DNA of 64,000 nt from Pararhodobacter sp. (GCA_020832665.1 JAFIEG010000010.1:1-64000); one strand, 5' to 3'. Shown: positions 30,910 through 40,326, counted from the stretch's first letter. Notes: generated by a model from the letters alone, not told the origin. Numbers and translations: made by a program.

Positions 30910-32064
30910 TCACAGCGATCTTCCGATCAGTTCTTTCATGATCTCGTTGGTGCCGCCATAGATGCGTTGCACCCGTGCATCGGTCCACATCTCGGCCACG
31001 GCATATTCGCTCATGTAGCCATAGCCGCCATGCAGCTGCACGCATTCGTCGATCACCGCGCATTGCAGGTCGCTCAGCCAGTATTTGCACATCGCCGCCA
31101 TCTCGACGGTAAGTTCGCCCTTCAGATGCGCCGTGATGCAACTGTCGAGGAACGCCCTTGCCACCGCCGCGTTGGTCTTGCATTCGGCGAGCTTGAAGCG
31201 GGTGTTCTGGAAGTTGATGATCGGCTGGCCGAAAGCCTCGCGCTCCTTGCAATAGGCGATGGTGCGCTCAACCGCGCCCTCGATCGCGCCGACCGCGCCG
31301 CAGCCGATGATCAGCCGTTCCTGGGGCAGTTGCTGCATCATCTGGTAGAAGCCCATCCCCTCCTGCCCGCCGAGGATGTTCTCGGGCGGGATCGGCACTT
31401 CATCGAAGAACAGCTCCGAGGTGTCGGCCGCCTTCAGCCCCACCTTGTCGAGGTTGCGCCCGCGGCGGAAACCATCGGCGCCGTCGGTTTCCACCACCAC
31501 CAGCGACACGCCCTTCGCCTTTTCCTTGGGGTCGGTCTTGGCGGCGACGATGATCAGATTGGCGTGCTGACCATTGGTGATGAAGGTTTTCGAGCCGGTC
31601 AGGCGATAGACATTGCCGTCGCGCACCGCACGGGTCTTGAGATTCTGCACATCCGAGCCGCCCGAGGGTTCGGTCATCGCCAGCGCGCCGACCATCTCGC
31701 CCGAGGCCATTTTTGGCAGCCAGCGTTTTTTCTGCTCTTCGGTGCCATAGGCGAGGATGTAATGTGCCACGATACCGGAATGGATGCCGTTGCCCCAGCT
31801 TGACAGGTTCTGGCGCGGGGCCTCCATGTAGATCACCGCCTCATGGCCGAAATCGCCGCCGGCGCCGCCGTATTCCTCGGGGACAGATGCGCAGAGCAGG
31901 CCCATCTCGCCGGCCTGCTGCCAGGTGTTGCGGTCCATCTCGCCCTGGTTGCGCCAGCGCTCGAAATGCGGCGCCCATTTCTCGGTGATGAAATCGCGCG
32001 TCATCTGTTCGAGCATGCGGTGCTCGTCGGTCATCCAGGGTGATGGCAGCATGGGGAATGTCAT
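30910..32064 (-). CDS. Acyl-CoA dehydrogenase (IVD/LCAD-like)
   Basis: The FAD enzyme would oxidise an acyl-CoA to trans-2-enoyl-CoA. The 384-residue product has [27 protein letters not shown] and [13 protein letters not shown]. The catalytic Glu is best placed in LPQERLIIG (about residue 245), as in isovaleryl- and long-chain dehydrogenases, while the C-terminal [13 protein letters not shown] has Gly where short-chain enzymes have Glu. GGGAGG precedes the ATG. Substrate may be branched or long-chain. Confidence 0.88.
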   Translation of the reverse strand: MTFPMLPSPWMTDEHRMLEQMTRDFITEKWAPHFERWRNQGEMDRNTWQQAGEMGLLCASVPEEYGGAGGDFGHEAVIYMEAPRQNLSSWGNGIHSGIVAHYILAYGTEEQKKRWLPKMASGEMVGALAMTEPSGGSDVQNLKTRAVRDGNVYRLTGSKTFITNGQHANLIIVAAKTDPKEKAKGVSLVVVETDGADGFRRGRNLDKVGLKAADTSELFFDEVPIPPENILGGQEGMGFYQMMQQLPQERLIIGCGAVGAIEGAVERTIAYCKEREAFGQPIINFQNTRFKLAECKTNAAVARAFLDSCITAHLKGELTVEMAAMCKYWLSDLQCAVIDECVQLHGGYGYMSEYAVAEMWTDARVQRIYGGTNEIMKELIGRSL

Positions 32065-32099
32065 CGGCGTGGTCCCTCCCAAGACCATGGTGTTCAAGT

Positions 32100-32312
32100 T
32101 CAGCGCTTGCGCGATTCCAGTTCGGCGTTGAACAGGCGCAGGCGGTGCGTGAGGTTGTCGCGGTCGGTGACGCTGTCGAAATTCTCGAACAGGAATGACA
32201 GCGCCTCGCCCTCGTCGAGCCCGGCATCAGAGGCGAAGCGTCGCAGCCGCCGATAGCCGTCTTCGCTCATGGCGACGGGAAAGCGGCGCGTCAGGCGCAG
32301 GCGTCTGGGCAT
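32100..32312 (-). CDS. 70-residue protein of unknown function, possibly ribbon-helix-helix-like
   Basis: A strong GAGGAGG site six bases before the ATG supports this short gene between the two dehydrogenase genes. The basic start [20 protein letters not shown] and the following amphipathic helices recall small DNA-binding proteins, but no family can be claimed. It is 35 bases upstream of the acyl-CoA dehydrogenase gene and probably cotranscribed. Confidence 0.65.
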   Translation of the reverse strand: MPRRLRLTRRFPVAMSEDGYRRLRRFASDAGLDEGEALSFLFENFDSVTDRDNLTHRLRLFNAELESRKR

Positions 32313-32366
32313 GGCCCCTCCTCGGGCACAGCGGCGAAGGGGGCGCTTGCAGCGCCCCCCGGGTTA

Positions 32367-34145
32367 TCAGAATTCCTCGGCCTTGAGCGCCATCACCGTG
32401 TCGGCGCCGGTCTGGATGCGCGCCAGGTGCAGCGCGGTGGCCGGCAGCTGACGCGCCATATAGTAGCGCCCGGTGGCCAGCTTCGTCTTGTAGAACGTGG
32501 CGTCAGGCTTGCCGGCATCGAGCGCCGCCTGCGCCGCCACCGCCATGCGCGCCCAGATCAGCCCCAGGCAGACATGGCCGAAGAGATGCATGAAATCGGT
32601 TGAGCCCGCCAGCGCCGCGTTGGGGTTCTTCATGCCTTGCTGCATGAAGTACATCATCGCCGTCTGCAAGTCTTTCGAGGCCGCCTTGAGCGGGTCGAGG
32701 AAATCGGCCTTCAGCGCCTCGTTGCCTTCATGCTCCTTGATGAAGCCCTTGACCATCTCGAAGAAGGCCATCGCCGGCTTGCCGCCATCGGCGGCCAGCT
32801 TGCGGCCCACCAGATCGAGCGCCTGGATGCCGTTGGCGCCTTCATAGATCATGGCGATGCGGGCATCGCGCACGAATTGCGACATGCCCCATTCCTCGAT
32901 ATAGCCATGCCCGCCCAGCACCTGCTGCGCCTGCACCGTCATGTCGAAGCCGCGATCGGTGAGAAAGCCCTTGATGACCGGGGTCAGCAGCGAGATCAGC
33001 CCCTCGGCATCGGCATCATCTGCGCGGTGCGAGCGGTCGATCAGATGCGCGCCCCACATCGCGAAGGCGCGCGCGCCTTCGGCAAAGCTTTTCTGATCCA
33101 TCAGCGAGCGGCGGATATCGGGGTGCACGATCAGCGGGTCGGCCGGCCCGTCGGGGTTTTCGGCGCCGGTGACAGCGCGGCCCTGCAGGCGGTCCTTGGC
33201 ATAGGCCAGCGCGTTCTGATAGGCGGCCTCGGCCTGGGCATAGCCCTGCACGCCGACGCCAAGGCGGGCCTCGTTCATCATCACGAACATGGCGCGCATG
33301 CCCTTGTGCAACTCGCCCACCAGCCAGCCCTTCGCGCCGTCATAATTCATCACGCAGGTGGCGTTGGCGTGGATGCCCATCTTCTCTTCGATGCTGCCCA
33401 CCGAGACGCCGTTGCGATCGCCCAGGCTGCCATTGTCGTTGATCAGGAATTTGGGTACCACGAACAGGCTGATGCCCCTGGTGCCCTCGCCGCCGCCCGG
33501 CGCCTTGGCCAGCACCAGGTGGATGATGTTCTCGGCCATGTCGTGCTCGCCGGCCGAGATGAAGATCTTCTGCCCGGTGATTGCATAGCTGCCATCCTCT
33601 TGCGGTTCGGCCCTGGTGCGGATCAGTCCCAGATCGGTGCCGCAATGGGGCTCGGTCAGGTTCATGGTGCCGGTCCATTCCATCGATACCATCTTGGGCA
33701 GATAGGTGGCCTTCTGCTCGTCCGAACCATGCGCCAGCAGCGCGTTGATCGCGCCATGCGTCAGGCCCGGATACATGTTCAGCGCCATATTGGCCGAGCA
33801 CATGATCTCGCCCACCGCCGAGCCCATCAGCACCGGCAGGTTTTGCCCGCCGAATTCCTCGGGCAGGTCCAGCCCGTTCCAGCCGCCCTCCTTCACCGCC
33901 TCGAAGGCCTCGCGAAAGCCCGAAGGGGTGCGCACGACGCCGTTTTCCAGCACGCAGCCCTCGGCATCGCCCGAGGAATTGAGCGGGGCAAGCTTTTCCG
34001 AGGCCAGCTTACCCGCCTCTTCGAGGATCGCATTGGTGAAATCGGGCTCAAGCTCGTCATAGCCGGGGATGCCGGCCTCGGTGGCCTTGAGAAGCTCGTG
34101 CAGGATGAACTGGAAATCCTTCACGGGGGCGGTGTAGCTGGGCAT
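32367..34145 (-). CDS. Acyl-CoA dehydrogenase with C-terminal domain (DmdC-like)
   Basis: The 592-residue product belongs to the large dehydrogenases related to 3-methylmercaptopropionyl-CoA dehydrogenase DmdC. N-terminal extension then [31 protein letters not shown] and [15 protein letters not shown] are followed by the catalytic [15 protein letters not shown] (Glu) and a C-terminal helical domain. Other dimethylsulfoniopropionate genes (dmdA, dmdB, dmdD) are absent here, so a general acyl-CoA role is equally likely. It follows merR by 64 bases. Confidence 0.82.
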   Translation of the reverse strand: MPSYTAPVKDFQFILHELLKATEAGIPGYDELEPDFTNAILEEAGKLASEKLAPLNSSGDAEGCVLENGVVRTPSGFREAFEAVKEGGWNGLDLPEEFGGQNLPVLMGSAVGEIMCSANMALNMYPGLTHGAINALLAHGSDEQKATYLPKMVSMEWTGTMNLTEPHCGTDLGLIRTRAEPQEDGSYAITGQKIFISAGEHDMAENIIHLVLAKAPGGGEGTRGISLFVVPKFLINDNGSLGDRNGVSVGSIEEKMGIHANATCVMNYDGAKGWLVGELHKGMRAMFVMMNEARLGVGVQGYAQAEAAYQNALAYAKDRLQGRAVTGAENPDGPADPLIVHPDIRRSLMDQKSFAEGARAFAMWGAHLIDRSHRADDADAEGLISLLTPVIKGFLTDRGFDMTVQAQQVLGGHGYIEEWGMSQFVRDARIAMIYEGANGIQALDLVGRKLAADGGKPAMAFFEMVKGFIKEHEGNEALKADFLDPLKAASKDLQTAMMYFMQQGMKNPNAALAGSTDFMHLFGHVCLGLIWARMAVAAQAALDAGKPDATFYKTKLATGRYYMARQLPATALHLARIQTGADTVMALKAEEF

Positions 34146-34209
34146 GGCGTTCTCCCTTCAGCGCCGCTGGGGGCGCGACTCGTCGGTGTCGGTATTGCGG
34201 AGCGGCCGC

Positions 34210-34608
34210 CTATTCGGCCGCGGGCCGGCGAAACGAGGCGATCATCTCGGCACCCCATTCCAGCTGCCCCTTGAGTTCCTCGATGGCCTCGTTCAACTCG
34301 TCGCGCTGGCGTTCCATCTGCGCCAGCCGCTCGCGCGCCACTTCATAGGTGCGCTTGAGCTGCTCTTCCTGCGCATCGCCACGGTCATAGAGATCAAGCA
34401 ACTGGCGCATCTCTTCCAGGCTGAAGCCAAAGCGCTTGCCGCGCAGGATCAGCTTCAGCCGCCCGCGATCGCGGCGGGTGAAAAGCCGCTTCTGACCTTC
34501 GCGTTGCGGAAAAAGCAGCTCTTTCGCCTCGTAGAAGCGCAAGGTTCGCGGCGTGACGCCGAAGGCGGCACACATTTCGCGGATCGTCATCAACTCTTCG
34601 TCTTCCAT
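34210..34608 (-). CDS. MerR-family regulator of the beta-oxidation cluster (first copy)
   Basis: The 132-residue product has the MerR helix-turn-helix MTIREMCAAFGVTPRTLRFY and wing, then a coiled-coil (roughly residues 75-120). It lacks metal-binding cysteines. Such MerR proteins of the LiuR type control acyl-CoA degradation in proteobacteria. The ATG at 34608 gives MEDEEL; a GTG five codons earlier is less likely. The palindrome at 34711-34726 upstream is a plausible own operator. It leads the dmdC-like/dehydrogenase genes. Confidence 0.85.
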   Translation of the reverse strand: MEDEELMTIREMCAAFGVTPRTLRFYEAKELLFPQREGQKRLFTRRDRGRLKLILRGKRFGFSLEEMRQLLDLYDRGDAQEEQLKRTYEVARERLAQMERQRDELNEAIEELKGQLEWGAEMIASFRRPAAE

Positions 34609-34710
34609 GTCGCACCTGATCACAGCTGGGCTGGCCGCTTCGGCAGGGCCGGCCCGTTTCGGGTAGCATTGCCGATGATGTGGGTCTTGCGCGCAGGATT
34701 AACAGGGCAG

Positions 34711-34726
34711 TTGACGTTAACGTAAC
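34711..34726. promoter_or_regulatory. Candidate MerR/LiuR-type operator
   Basis: TTGACGTTAACGTAAC contains the perfect palindrome ACGTTAACGT (34714-34723). A second half-site-like AACGTCACGTCAA lies at 34731-34743. Both are between the two merR genes and upstream of the first. Palindromes with ACGT half-sites are typical for regulators of this family. The motif assignment is inference. Confidence 0.5.
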
Positions 34727-34805
34727 CCCGAACGTCACGTCAAAACGGCGCCACGACGCAGGGTCGCAAGGCGCCTGCCCGATCAGGCAAGGGGGGCTGG
34801 CGGCT

Positions 34806-35192
34806 TCAGCGCTTGAAGTCGCCGCTTTCCAGCAGCGTCGCGGCCTCGTTTCGCAGCGCGTGCAGATCCTCGATGGCCTGGTCCAGCTCCTCGCGCTGGC
34901 GGGCCAGTTCCAGAAGCTGGCGGTCGGACATCTCGATCCAGTTTTCCAGCTGTGGCTTCGTGCCCTGCGTTTCGTAGATTTCCAGCCACTGTCGGATCTC
35001 TTCGAGGCTGAAACCGAAGCGCCGCCCGCGCAGGATCAGCGTCATGCGGGCAATCTCGCGCGGGCCGTAGAAGCGATTGCGGCCCTCCTTTTCAGGGCTG
35101 AGCAACTCGATGTATTCGTAATAACGCAAGGTCCGTGGCGTGACCTCGAAACGGGCGCACATCTCCTTGAAATTCAGCCGTTTCTCGCTCAT
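34806..35192 (-). CDS. MerR-family regulator (second copy)
   Basis: The 128-residue paralog of the preceding regulator has NFKEMCARFEVTPRTLRYYE as its helix-turn-helix and a C-terminal coiled-coil (WIEMSDRQLLELARQREELD). Its start at MSEKRLN replaces a longer unlikely reading frame. It is 197 bases upstream of the first copy, on the same strand. Both may form a two-layer control of the beta-oxidation genes. Confidence 0.82.
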   Translation of the reverse strand: MSEKRLNFKEMCARFEVTPRTLRYYEYIELLSPEKEGRNRFYGPREIARMTLILRGRRFGFSLEEIRQWLEIYETQGTKPQLENWIEMSDRQLLELARQREELDQAIEDLHALRNEAATLLESGDFKR

Positions 35193-35300
35193 CGGGCCGT
35201 TCCCGCTCCGGTTCCTGTCCAGCAGCGACGGTGTCGCACGCTCGCGTGATCGGCAGACTACGCCCATCGCCGGGCGGGCGCAACAAGGCGGCGCGCGCCT

Positions 35301-36491
35301 TCAGCGCATGCCGATTCCCAGCCGCATCAGCCCGTGACGCACCGGGCGCATCGAATACAGCGCATTGAGCGCCGTCGCGCGCGCGTCGCGCAGTGGGCGG
35401 GATGCAACCATCGAGGCCCGGTTGAGCATGTCCACACCGGCCAGGCGCAGCCGCACCTCGGGCCAGCGGCGGCGGTGATAGGCCAGCAACATTTCGGCGC
35501 TGCCCAGGGTTTCGGGGCGGGCCAGGTCGATCAGCGCCTTCAGATCGGCCAGGCTCATGTTCAGCCCCTGCGCGCCGATGGGCGGCACCACATGCGCCGC
35601 TTCCGCCACCAGTGCGCTGCGTTCGCCATGAAAACGCTCGGCGATCTGCGCGATGATCGGCCAGACGGTCAGCCCCGAGGCCAGCCGCAGCCGCCCGAAC
35701 AGCCCACAGGCGCGCGCATTCATCGCCTCCTCGAAAGCATCCTTCGCCAGCGCCTGCAGGCGGGCGATCTCGGGGCCGGCTTCCATCCAGACCACGGCCG
35801 AGCAGGGCTTGCCGTCCAGATCGGGCAGCGGCACCAGCGTGAAGGGTCCGCCCGAGCGATGAATTTCGGTCGAGACATTTTCATGCGGCAGGTCATGGGT
35901 GACGGCGAAGGCCAGCGCCTTTTGCCCGTAGCGAAAGGTCTGCACGCCAATGCCCAGCGCCGCGCGCATGGGCGAACTGCGCCCGTCGGCGGCGATCAGC
36001 ATCTGCGCCGAGACGCGCCGCCCGTCGCTGAGGGTGATGATGGCCTCGCTCTCGCGGGTCAGCAGCCCGGTGGCGGCGATGCCGGGTTCGAAGCGCACGC
36101 CGGGCAATTCGCCCAGCCGCGCCAGAAACTCGCGCCGAAGCAGCCAGTTGGGCAGGTTCCAGCCAAAGGGTTGTTCGGAAACATCGGCGGCATCGAATTC
36201 ATGGCTTGTCCGCGCCACCGGCTCGTCGCCGCCGGCATCGACAATGCGCATGACCTGCAGCGGCATGGCATGCGGGACAAGCCGTTCCCACAGCCCGGCG
36301 GCTTGCAGCACCGGGATCGAGGGTTGCAAAAAGGCAGTGGTGCGCAGATCGGCGCCCGGGGCGTCGGCCTCGGTTACCGGCGGGGCCGGATCGACGCAAA
36401 GCACGCTGTATCCCGCGCTGCCAAAGGCCGCCGCGGCGGCCAGCCCCGCCACGCCGCCGCCCGCCACCAGGATTTCAACCGAATCGCGCAT
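35301..36491 (-). CDS. UbiH/UbiF-family FAD-dependent ubiquinone hydroxylase
   Basis: The 396-residue flavin monooxygenase hydroxylates the quinone ring in ubiquinone synthesis. N-terminal FAD motif VAGGGVAGLAAAAAFG, a DG motif in LIAADGRSSPMRAALG, and GD-like AAHVVPPIGAQGLNMSLADL define the family. Which ring position it hydroxylates cannot be decided. A RBS-like site is not obvious. The adjacent 89-residue gene is 63 bases upstream. Confidence 0.85.
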   Translation of the reverse strand: MRDSVEILVAGGGVAGLAAAAAFGSAGYSVLCVDPAPPVTEADAPGADLRTTAFLQPSIPVLQAAGLWERLVPHAMPLQVMRIVDAGGDEPVARTSHEFDAADVSEQPFGWNLPNWLLRREFLARLGELPGVRFEPGIAATGLLTRESEAIITLSDGRRVSAQMLIAADGRSSPMRAALGIGVQTFRYGQKALAFAVTHDLPHENVSTEIHRSGGPFTLVPLPDLDGKPCSAVVWMEAGPEIARLQALAKDAFEEAMNARACGLFGRLRLASGLTVWPIIAQIAERFHGERSALVAEAAHVVPPIGAQGLNMSLADLKALIDLARPETLGSAEMLLAYHRRRWPEVRLRLAGVDMLNRASMVASRPLRDARATALNALYSMRPVRHGLMRLGIGMR

Positions 36492-36554
36492 CGCCGCCGC
36501 CTCCTGCCTGCACCAACGATATAGCGCGCCGGCGCGGCGGGGGCGAGGCGGCGT

Positions 36555-36824
36555 TCAGCCGCGCGTGAGCGCCACCAGCAGAAGGCCCGAAATCGGCGTT
36601 GCCACCAGCGCCGCGATCACCAGCGCGGGCAGGCCCCAAAGGATGACCGCGCAACCCAGCAGGCTGAAGAAGATGAGCCCAAGATAGAGGCCGAAATCAG
36701 CGTCACCCTCGGCCAGTTCGCGCAATATGGCGCCAAGGATGGGCACGCGCCACAGAAGCGGGCGGCGGGTGGGCATGGCGATGGCCTGTGCCGGGGCGGG
36801 TGGGTGCGTGTCCAGCGGTTTCAT
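36555..36824 (-). CDS. Small membrane protein of unknown function
   Basis: The 89-residue product has a Pro-rich N-terminal tail, PLLWRVPILGAILRELAEGD, and two hydrophobic helices (GLYLGLIFFSLLGCAVILWG and ALVIAALVATPISGLLLVAL). GGAGG precedes the ATG at 36824, which decides the start. No family recognised. It lies between the UbiH-type hydroxylase and the HAD phosphatase genes on the same strand. Confidence 0.65.
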   Translation of the reverse strand: MKPLDTHPPAPAQAIAMPTRRPLLWRVPILGAILRELAEGDADFGLYLGLIFFSLLGCAVILWGLPALVIAALVATPISGLLLVALTRG

Positions 36825-36920
36825 CCTGGCCTCCATTAAATGATCAGGCGAGGATCTATGTTTGAAGTCTTGCACGGGCCATCGGGCAGCATGCCGCACT
36901 GCGGCAGCCTGTCGCGGGGC

Positions 36921-37571
36921 TCAAAGCCGCGCCAGAAACCCGGCCAGATCGTCGGTATGGTGGTGGATATGGCCGGCCTCTTTGGCGGGCAGCGGGCTGG
37001 GGGCGACATGCACGGTTCGCATGCCCAGCGCATGCGGCACATGCAGGTTGCGCGGGTCGTCCTCGAACATGGCGGCGCGTTTCGGGTCCAGCCCGTCGGC
37101 GGCAAAGACTGTGTCGAACGCTTCGCGCCGCGGCTTGGGGTGATAGCCCGCATTCTCGACGCCATAGGTGGCATCGAACAGTCCCGCCAGCCCGCGCGCC
37201 GCGATCACCCGCTCGGCATAGGCGGCCGAGCCGTTGGTATAGACAATACGCCGCCCCGGCAGCGCCTGAATGCGCGCGCGCAGTTCGCGATCAGGGCTGA
37301 GCACCGAGAAATCGATCTCGTGAACCTCGATAAGGAACGCCTCGGGCTCTATGCCATGATGCGCCATCAGCCCGGCCAGGGTGGTGCCGTATTCGTGCCA
37401 GTAGTGGCGGCGCAGCCGGTCCGCCTCGGCGTGATCGACGCCCAGCATGCGCATGACGTAACCGGTGATGCGCCGGTCGATCTGATCGAACAGGCGCATC
37501 TCGGGCGAGTAAAGAGTGTTGTCCAGATCGAACACCCAGGCCCGGACATGAGAAAATGCATCGATCACCAT
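36921..37571 (-). CDS. HAD-family pyrimidine 5'-nucleotidase-like phosphatase
   Basis: The 216-residue product has HAD motif I WVFDLDNTLY, motif II VYTNGSA, motif III with KPRREAF and motif IV AAMFEDDPRNL. The sequence HxLDNTLYSPEMRLFDQ is typical of pyrimidine 5'-nucleotidases (SDT1/PhoE-like), which dephosphorylate UMP or CMP. Substrate is inferred. It is divergent from the GntR gene, with 92 bases between starts. Confidence 0.85.
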   Translation of the reverse strand: MVIDAFSHVRAWVFDLDNTLYSPEMRLFDQIDRRITGYVMRMLGVDHAEADRLRRHYWHEYGTTLAGLMAHHGIEPEAFLIEVHEIDFSVLSPDRELRARIQALPGRRIVYTNGSAAYAERVIAARGLAGLFDATYGVENAGYHPKPRREAFDTVFAADGLDPKRAAMFEDDPRNLHVPHALGMRTVHVAPSPLPAKEAGHIHHHTDDLAGFLARL

Positions 37572-37663
37572 TGCGCAGACCTAGGCCGAAAACCCGACCG
37601 GCTCAAGCCAGTCGCGCGAATCGGGCTTTCCCGCGCCGGAGCTTCGGGCTAGGTTTTGCGCCG

Positions 37664-38341
37664 ATGGATGGTGCCATGACCGAAACCCGCCCCACGCAGG
37701 CCGATGCCTATTCGCTGATCCTCGCCGCCATTGACGAGGGTATCTACAAGCCCGGCGACCGGCTGGTCGAATCAGAACTGGCCGAGCGTTTCGGCGTGTC
37801 GCGCACCCCGGTGCGCGAGGCGCTGCAGCGGCTGGAAACTCAGTCGCTGCTCACCCGCGACGGCCGCTCGCTGATCGTGGCCTCGCTCGATCACAACCAG
37901 TTGGCCGAGCTTTATGTGGTGCGCGCCGAACTGGAAGGGCTGGCCGCGCGTCTGGCCGCGCGCCATGCAACCGTGGAAGAGGTGCGCGTGCTGCGCGACA
38001 TGGTGGCAGCCGACCGCATGCTGACGGGCAATCCGAACGCTCTGAGCCGGGCCAACAAGCGCTTCCACCGCCAGATTCACCTCGCCTCGCACAACCGTTT
38101 TCTGGTGCGCCAGCTCGATCTGGTGCATCGCTCGATGGCGCTTCTGGCCACCACCTCACTTGAGGCCGAGGGCCGCGGCGAGGCGGCGCTCGACGAGCAT
38201 GAAGCCATTGTCGAGGCCATCGCCCGCGGCGAAGGCGAGGCCGCCGAGGCCGCGTTGCAGTCGCATATATCGCTGGCCTTCGAGACAAGACTGAAGCTGG
38301 AATCGGGCGATCTGCGCCGCCAGGGCGGGAAAGGGGCATAA
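37664..38341 (+). CDS. GntR-family transcriptional regulator with FCD ligand domain
   Basis: The roughly 225-residue protein has a winged helix (LVESELAERFGVSRTPVREALQRLE) and a C-terminal all-helical FCD domain with RANKRFHRQIHLASHN and DEHEAIVEAIARGE, whose Asp/His residues usually bind a metal and an organic-acid ligand. The effector and target are unknown. The start at 37664 or 37676 is not fixed by a ribosome site. Confidence 0.85.
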   Translation: MDGAMTETRPTQADAYSLILAAIDEGIYKPGDRLVESELAERFGVSRTPVREALQRLETQSLLTRDGRSLIVASLDHNQLAELYVVRAELEGLAARLAARHATVEEVRVLRDMVAADRMLTGNPNALSRANKRFHRQIHLASHNRFLVRQLDLVHRSMALLATTSLEAEGRGEAALDEHEAIVEAIARGEGEAAEAALQSHISLAFETRLKLESGDLRRQGGKGA

Positions 38342-38370
38342 GCCCGGCCATCCCGTGGCATTGCGCGAGA

Positions 38371-40326
38371 TCACGCCGATCGCAGGGCCGGCTGCGGGAC
38401 CGAATCGTGCAGCCCGTGGGTGGTCTTGTCCCAGAAATAAGGGCTGGCGATCATTTCCCACAGCCCTTTCCACGCCGCCACCACCGCGAGGGGAAAATAC
38501 AGATGCAGGCTCAACGCCCAGGGCCGCAAGAAGCGGTGCCCGTGGCGGGAAACGGCGGCGATGTTGATGCTCAGATTGGTAATTTCGGCGCAAAGGAACA
38601 CGCTTGCAACGGCGATTGCGGCAAGGATCGGCAGGCTCTCGGCCAAAGGATGACCAAGCCCGAAAAGCAGAAACCAGAAGCTCCACAGCACTGGCGCCAG
38701 CAGGAACTGGATCAGAGTGCCGAGAAACAGCACCTGAAAGCCCAGAAACCGCCACCAGCCGAGTTGCCGCCACAACCGGCGTGGCTCGCGCATATGCACC
38801 GCATAGGTCATGGCATAGCCCTTGAGCCAGCGCGAGCGCTGCCTGATCCAGGGCCAGACGCGGCAATTGGCTTCCTCGAGCGTGACGCTGTCGATCAGCG
38901 TGGTGCGATATCCGTGGCGTGCCAGGCGGATGCCGAGATCGGCATCTTCGGTGACGTTGTGCGCATCCCAGCCGCCAAGCCGCTCAAGCACCGAGCGGCG
39001 AAAGAACAGCGTGGTGCCGCCCAGCGGCACCGCCAGGCCCAGCCGCTCCATCCCTGGCAGGATCACGCGGAACCACGCGGCGTACTCGATGGTGAAGCAG
39101 CGCGACAGCCAATTGGTGGCGGGGTTGTAGTAGTCGAGCACGCCCTGCACGCAGGCCAGATCCTCGCCGCCCTCGTCAAAGGCGGCGACGACGCGGTGAA
39201 GCTGGTCATGCGCCGGCGCATCCTCGGCATCGTAGACGCCGACGATCTCGCCCAGCGCGAAGTTGAGCGCGTAGTTGAGCGCGCGCGGTTTGGTCTTGAG
39301 GGTTGAATCCGGCACCGGGATGACCCTGATCCAGCGCGGCAGCCGCGCCTGCGCCAATGCCACGCGCGTCAGCCGGTCGTTTTCTTCCACCACGATCATC
39401 ACGTCGAGCAGCTCGCGCGGATAGGTCAGCGCCTGCAGTCGCCGCACCAGGCGCGGCGCGATGTCCGGTTCGCTGTAAAGCGGCACCATGACCGATACCA
39501 CCGGCTTGCGCGGCGTCAGCCGGCGCCGGCTGGCGCTGACCGGCGTCGCGCTGCGCCGGGGGCGGGTGAGTTGACTGACGGCGGCGGCGGTCTTGAGCGC
39601 AGCGCCGGCAATCAGGGCCAGCATCACCACGCTGAAGAGCACGATGAAGCCGGGCCCCGGTGCCCAGATCAGCCCCGCAACCACTGCAAGAAACACCAGA
39701 CCGAGCACCACGCTGAAGCGCCTGCTGTTCCAGCTGCGGCAGCTTTCTGCTTCGGCGACGCAGGTTTCGGCGGCCAGCCTTAGCGCCGCGCGCCGGCATT
39801 CGGCGAGTGCCTGGTGCAGCCGGCCCAGCGGCGCCACCGCCAGCGCCACTGGCCCAAGCGCGGCCTCGATCTCGGCCTGATTGTGAAAGAAGCGCTGCGG
39901 ATCGGCGGTGGCGACGAGGGTTGCCGCGCCCAGCCGCCGCCAAGGCAGGCAGCGCAATTCGAGCCAGCGCGAGGGGCCAAGGGTTTCGATCAGCCTCGGG
40001 TCGGGGGTGCCGCAATCGGGGGCAAGCACCGAAGTCCGGAACTGCGCGGCCAGCGCGCGCATCACCGCGCCCTCGCGGGCCATGCCATGGGAAAGCAGGA
40101 TATCGCCCAGCCGGGCGTTGTGGCGGGTCTGGATGGTGAGCGCGCGCACCAGGTCGGCCCCGCCCAGCGTGCCATGATCAAGCATCACCAGCCCCAGCGG
40201 CCTGTGCGCCGGCGCGGTGACATGGGTGGGGGCATTGGCGGCCTGTGCCGGGGCTACAATCGGCAGGGGCGATGGTGAAGCGATGCCGAAGGCATCGGGT
40301 GACTTGGGGGCGAGGGCTTTCTTCAT
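38371..40326 (-). CDS. Membrane glycosyltransferase family 2 with N-terminal MshEN-like (c-di-GMP binding) domain
   Basis: The 651-residue protein has two tandem 24-residue motifs near the N-terminus: residues 43-66 and 72-95, with a five-residue spacer. Both match the MshEN pattern (RLG-x6-G-x6-L-x3-L-x2-Q); in the first, Pro replaces the leading Arg. Helices at about 206-245 follow. The family 2 transferase domain begins near residue 276, with VYDAEDAP (DxD), TEDADLG and QRSRWLKG. Further membrane helices follow. MshEN domains bind c-di-GMP. The product is inferred to make or export a polysaccharide; N4 adsorption protein B has similar modules in another order. Confidence 0.82.
   Translation of the reverse strand: MKKALAPKSPDAFGIASPSPLPIVAPAQAANAPTHVTAPAHRPLGLVMLDHGTLGGADLVRALTIQTRHNARLGDILLSHGMAREGAVMRALAAQFRTSVLAPDCGTPDPRLIETLGPSRWLELRCLPWRRLGAATLVATADPQRFFHNQAEIEAALGPVALAVAPLGRLHQALAECRRAALRLAAETCVAEAESCRSWNSRRFSVVLGLVFLAVVAGLIWAPGPGFIVLFSVVMLALIAGAALKTAAAVSQLTRPRRSATPVSASRRRLTPRKPVVSVMVPLYSEPDIAPRLVRRLQALTYPRELLDVMIVVEENDRLTRVALAQARLPRWIRVIPVPDSTLKTKPRALNYALNFALGEIVGVYDAEDAPAHDQLHRVVAAFDEGGEDLACVQGVLDYYNPATNWLSRCFTIEYAAWFRVILPGMERLGLAVPLGGTTLFFRRSVLERLGGWDAHNVTEDADLGIRLARHGYRTTLIDSVTLEEANCRVWPWIRQRSRWLKGYAMTYAVHMREPRRLWRQLGWWRFLGFQVLFLGTLIQFLLAPVLWSFWFLLFGLGHPLAESLPILAAIAVASVFLCAEITNLSINIAAVSRHGHRFLRPWALSLHLYFPLAVVAAWKGLWEMIASPYFWDKTTHGLHDSVPQPALRSA

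Noticed and set aside
32637-34274. 545-codon open frame on the plus strand
   Set aside because: Antisense to the DmdC-like gene, His- and Gly-rich, no family features; a shadow of a GC-rich gene.
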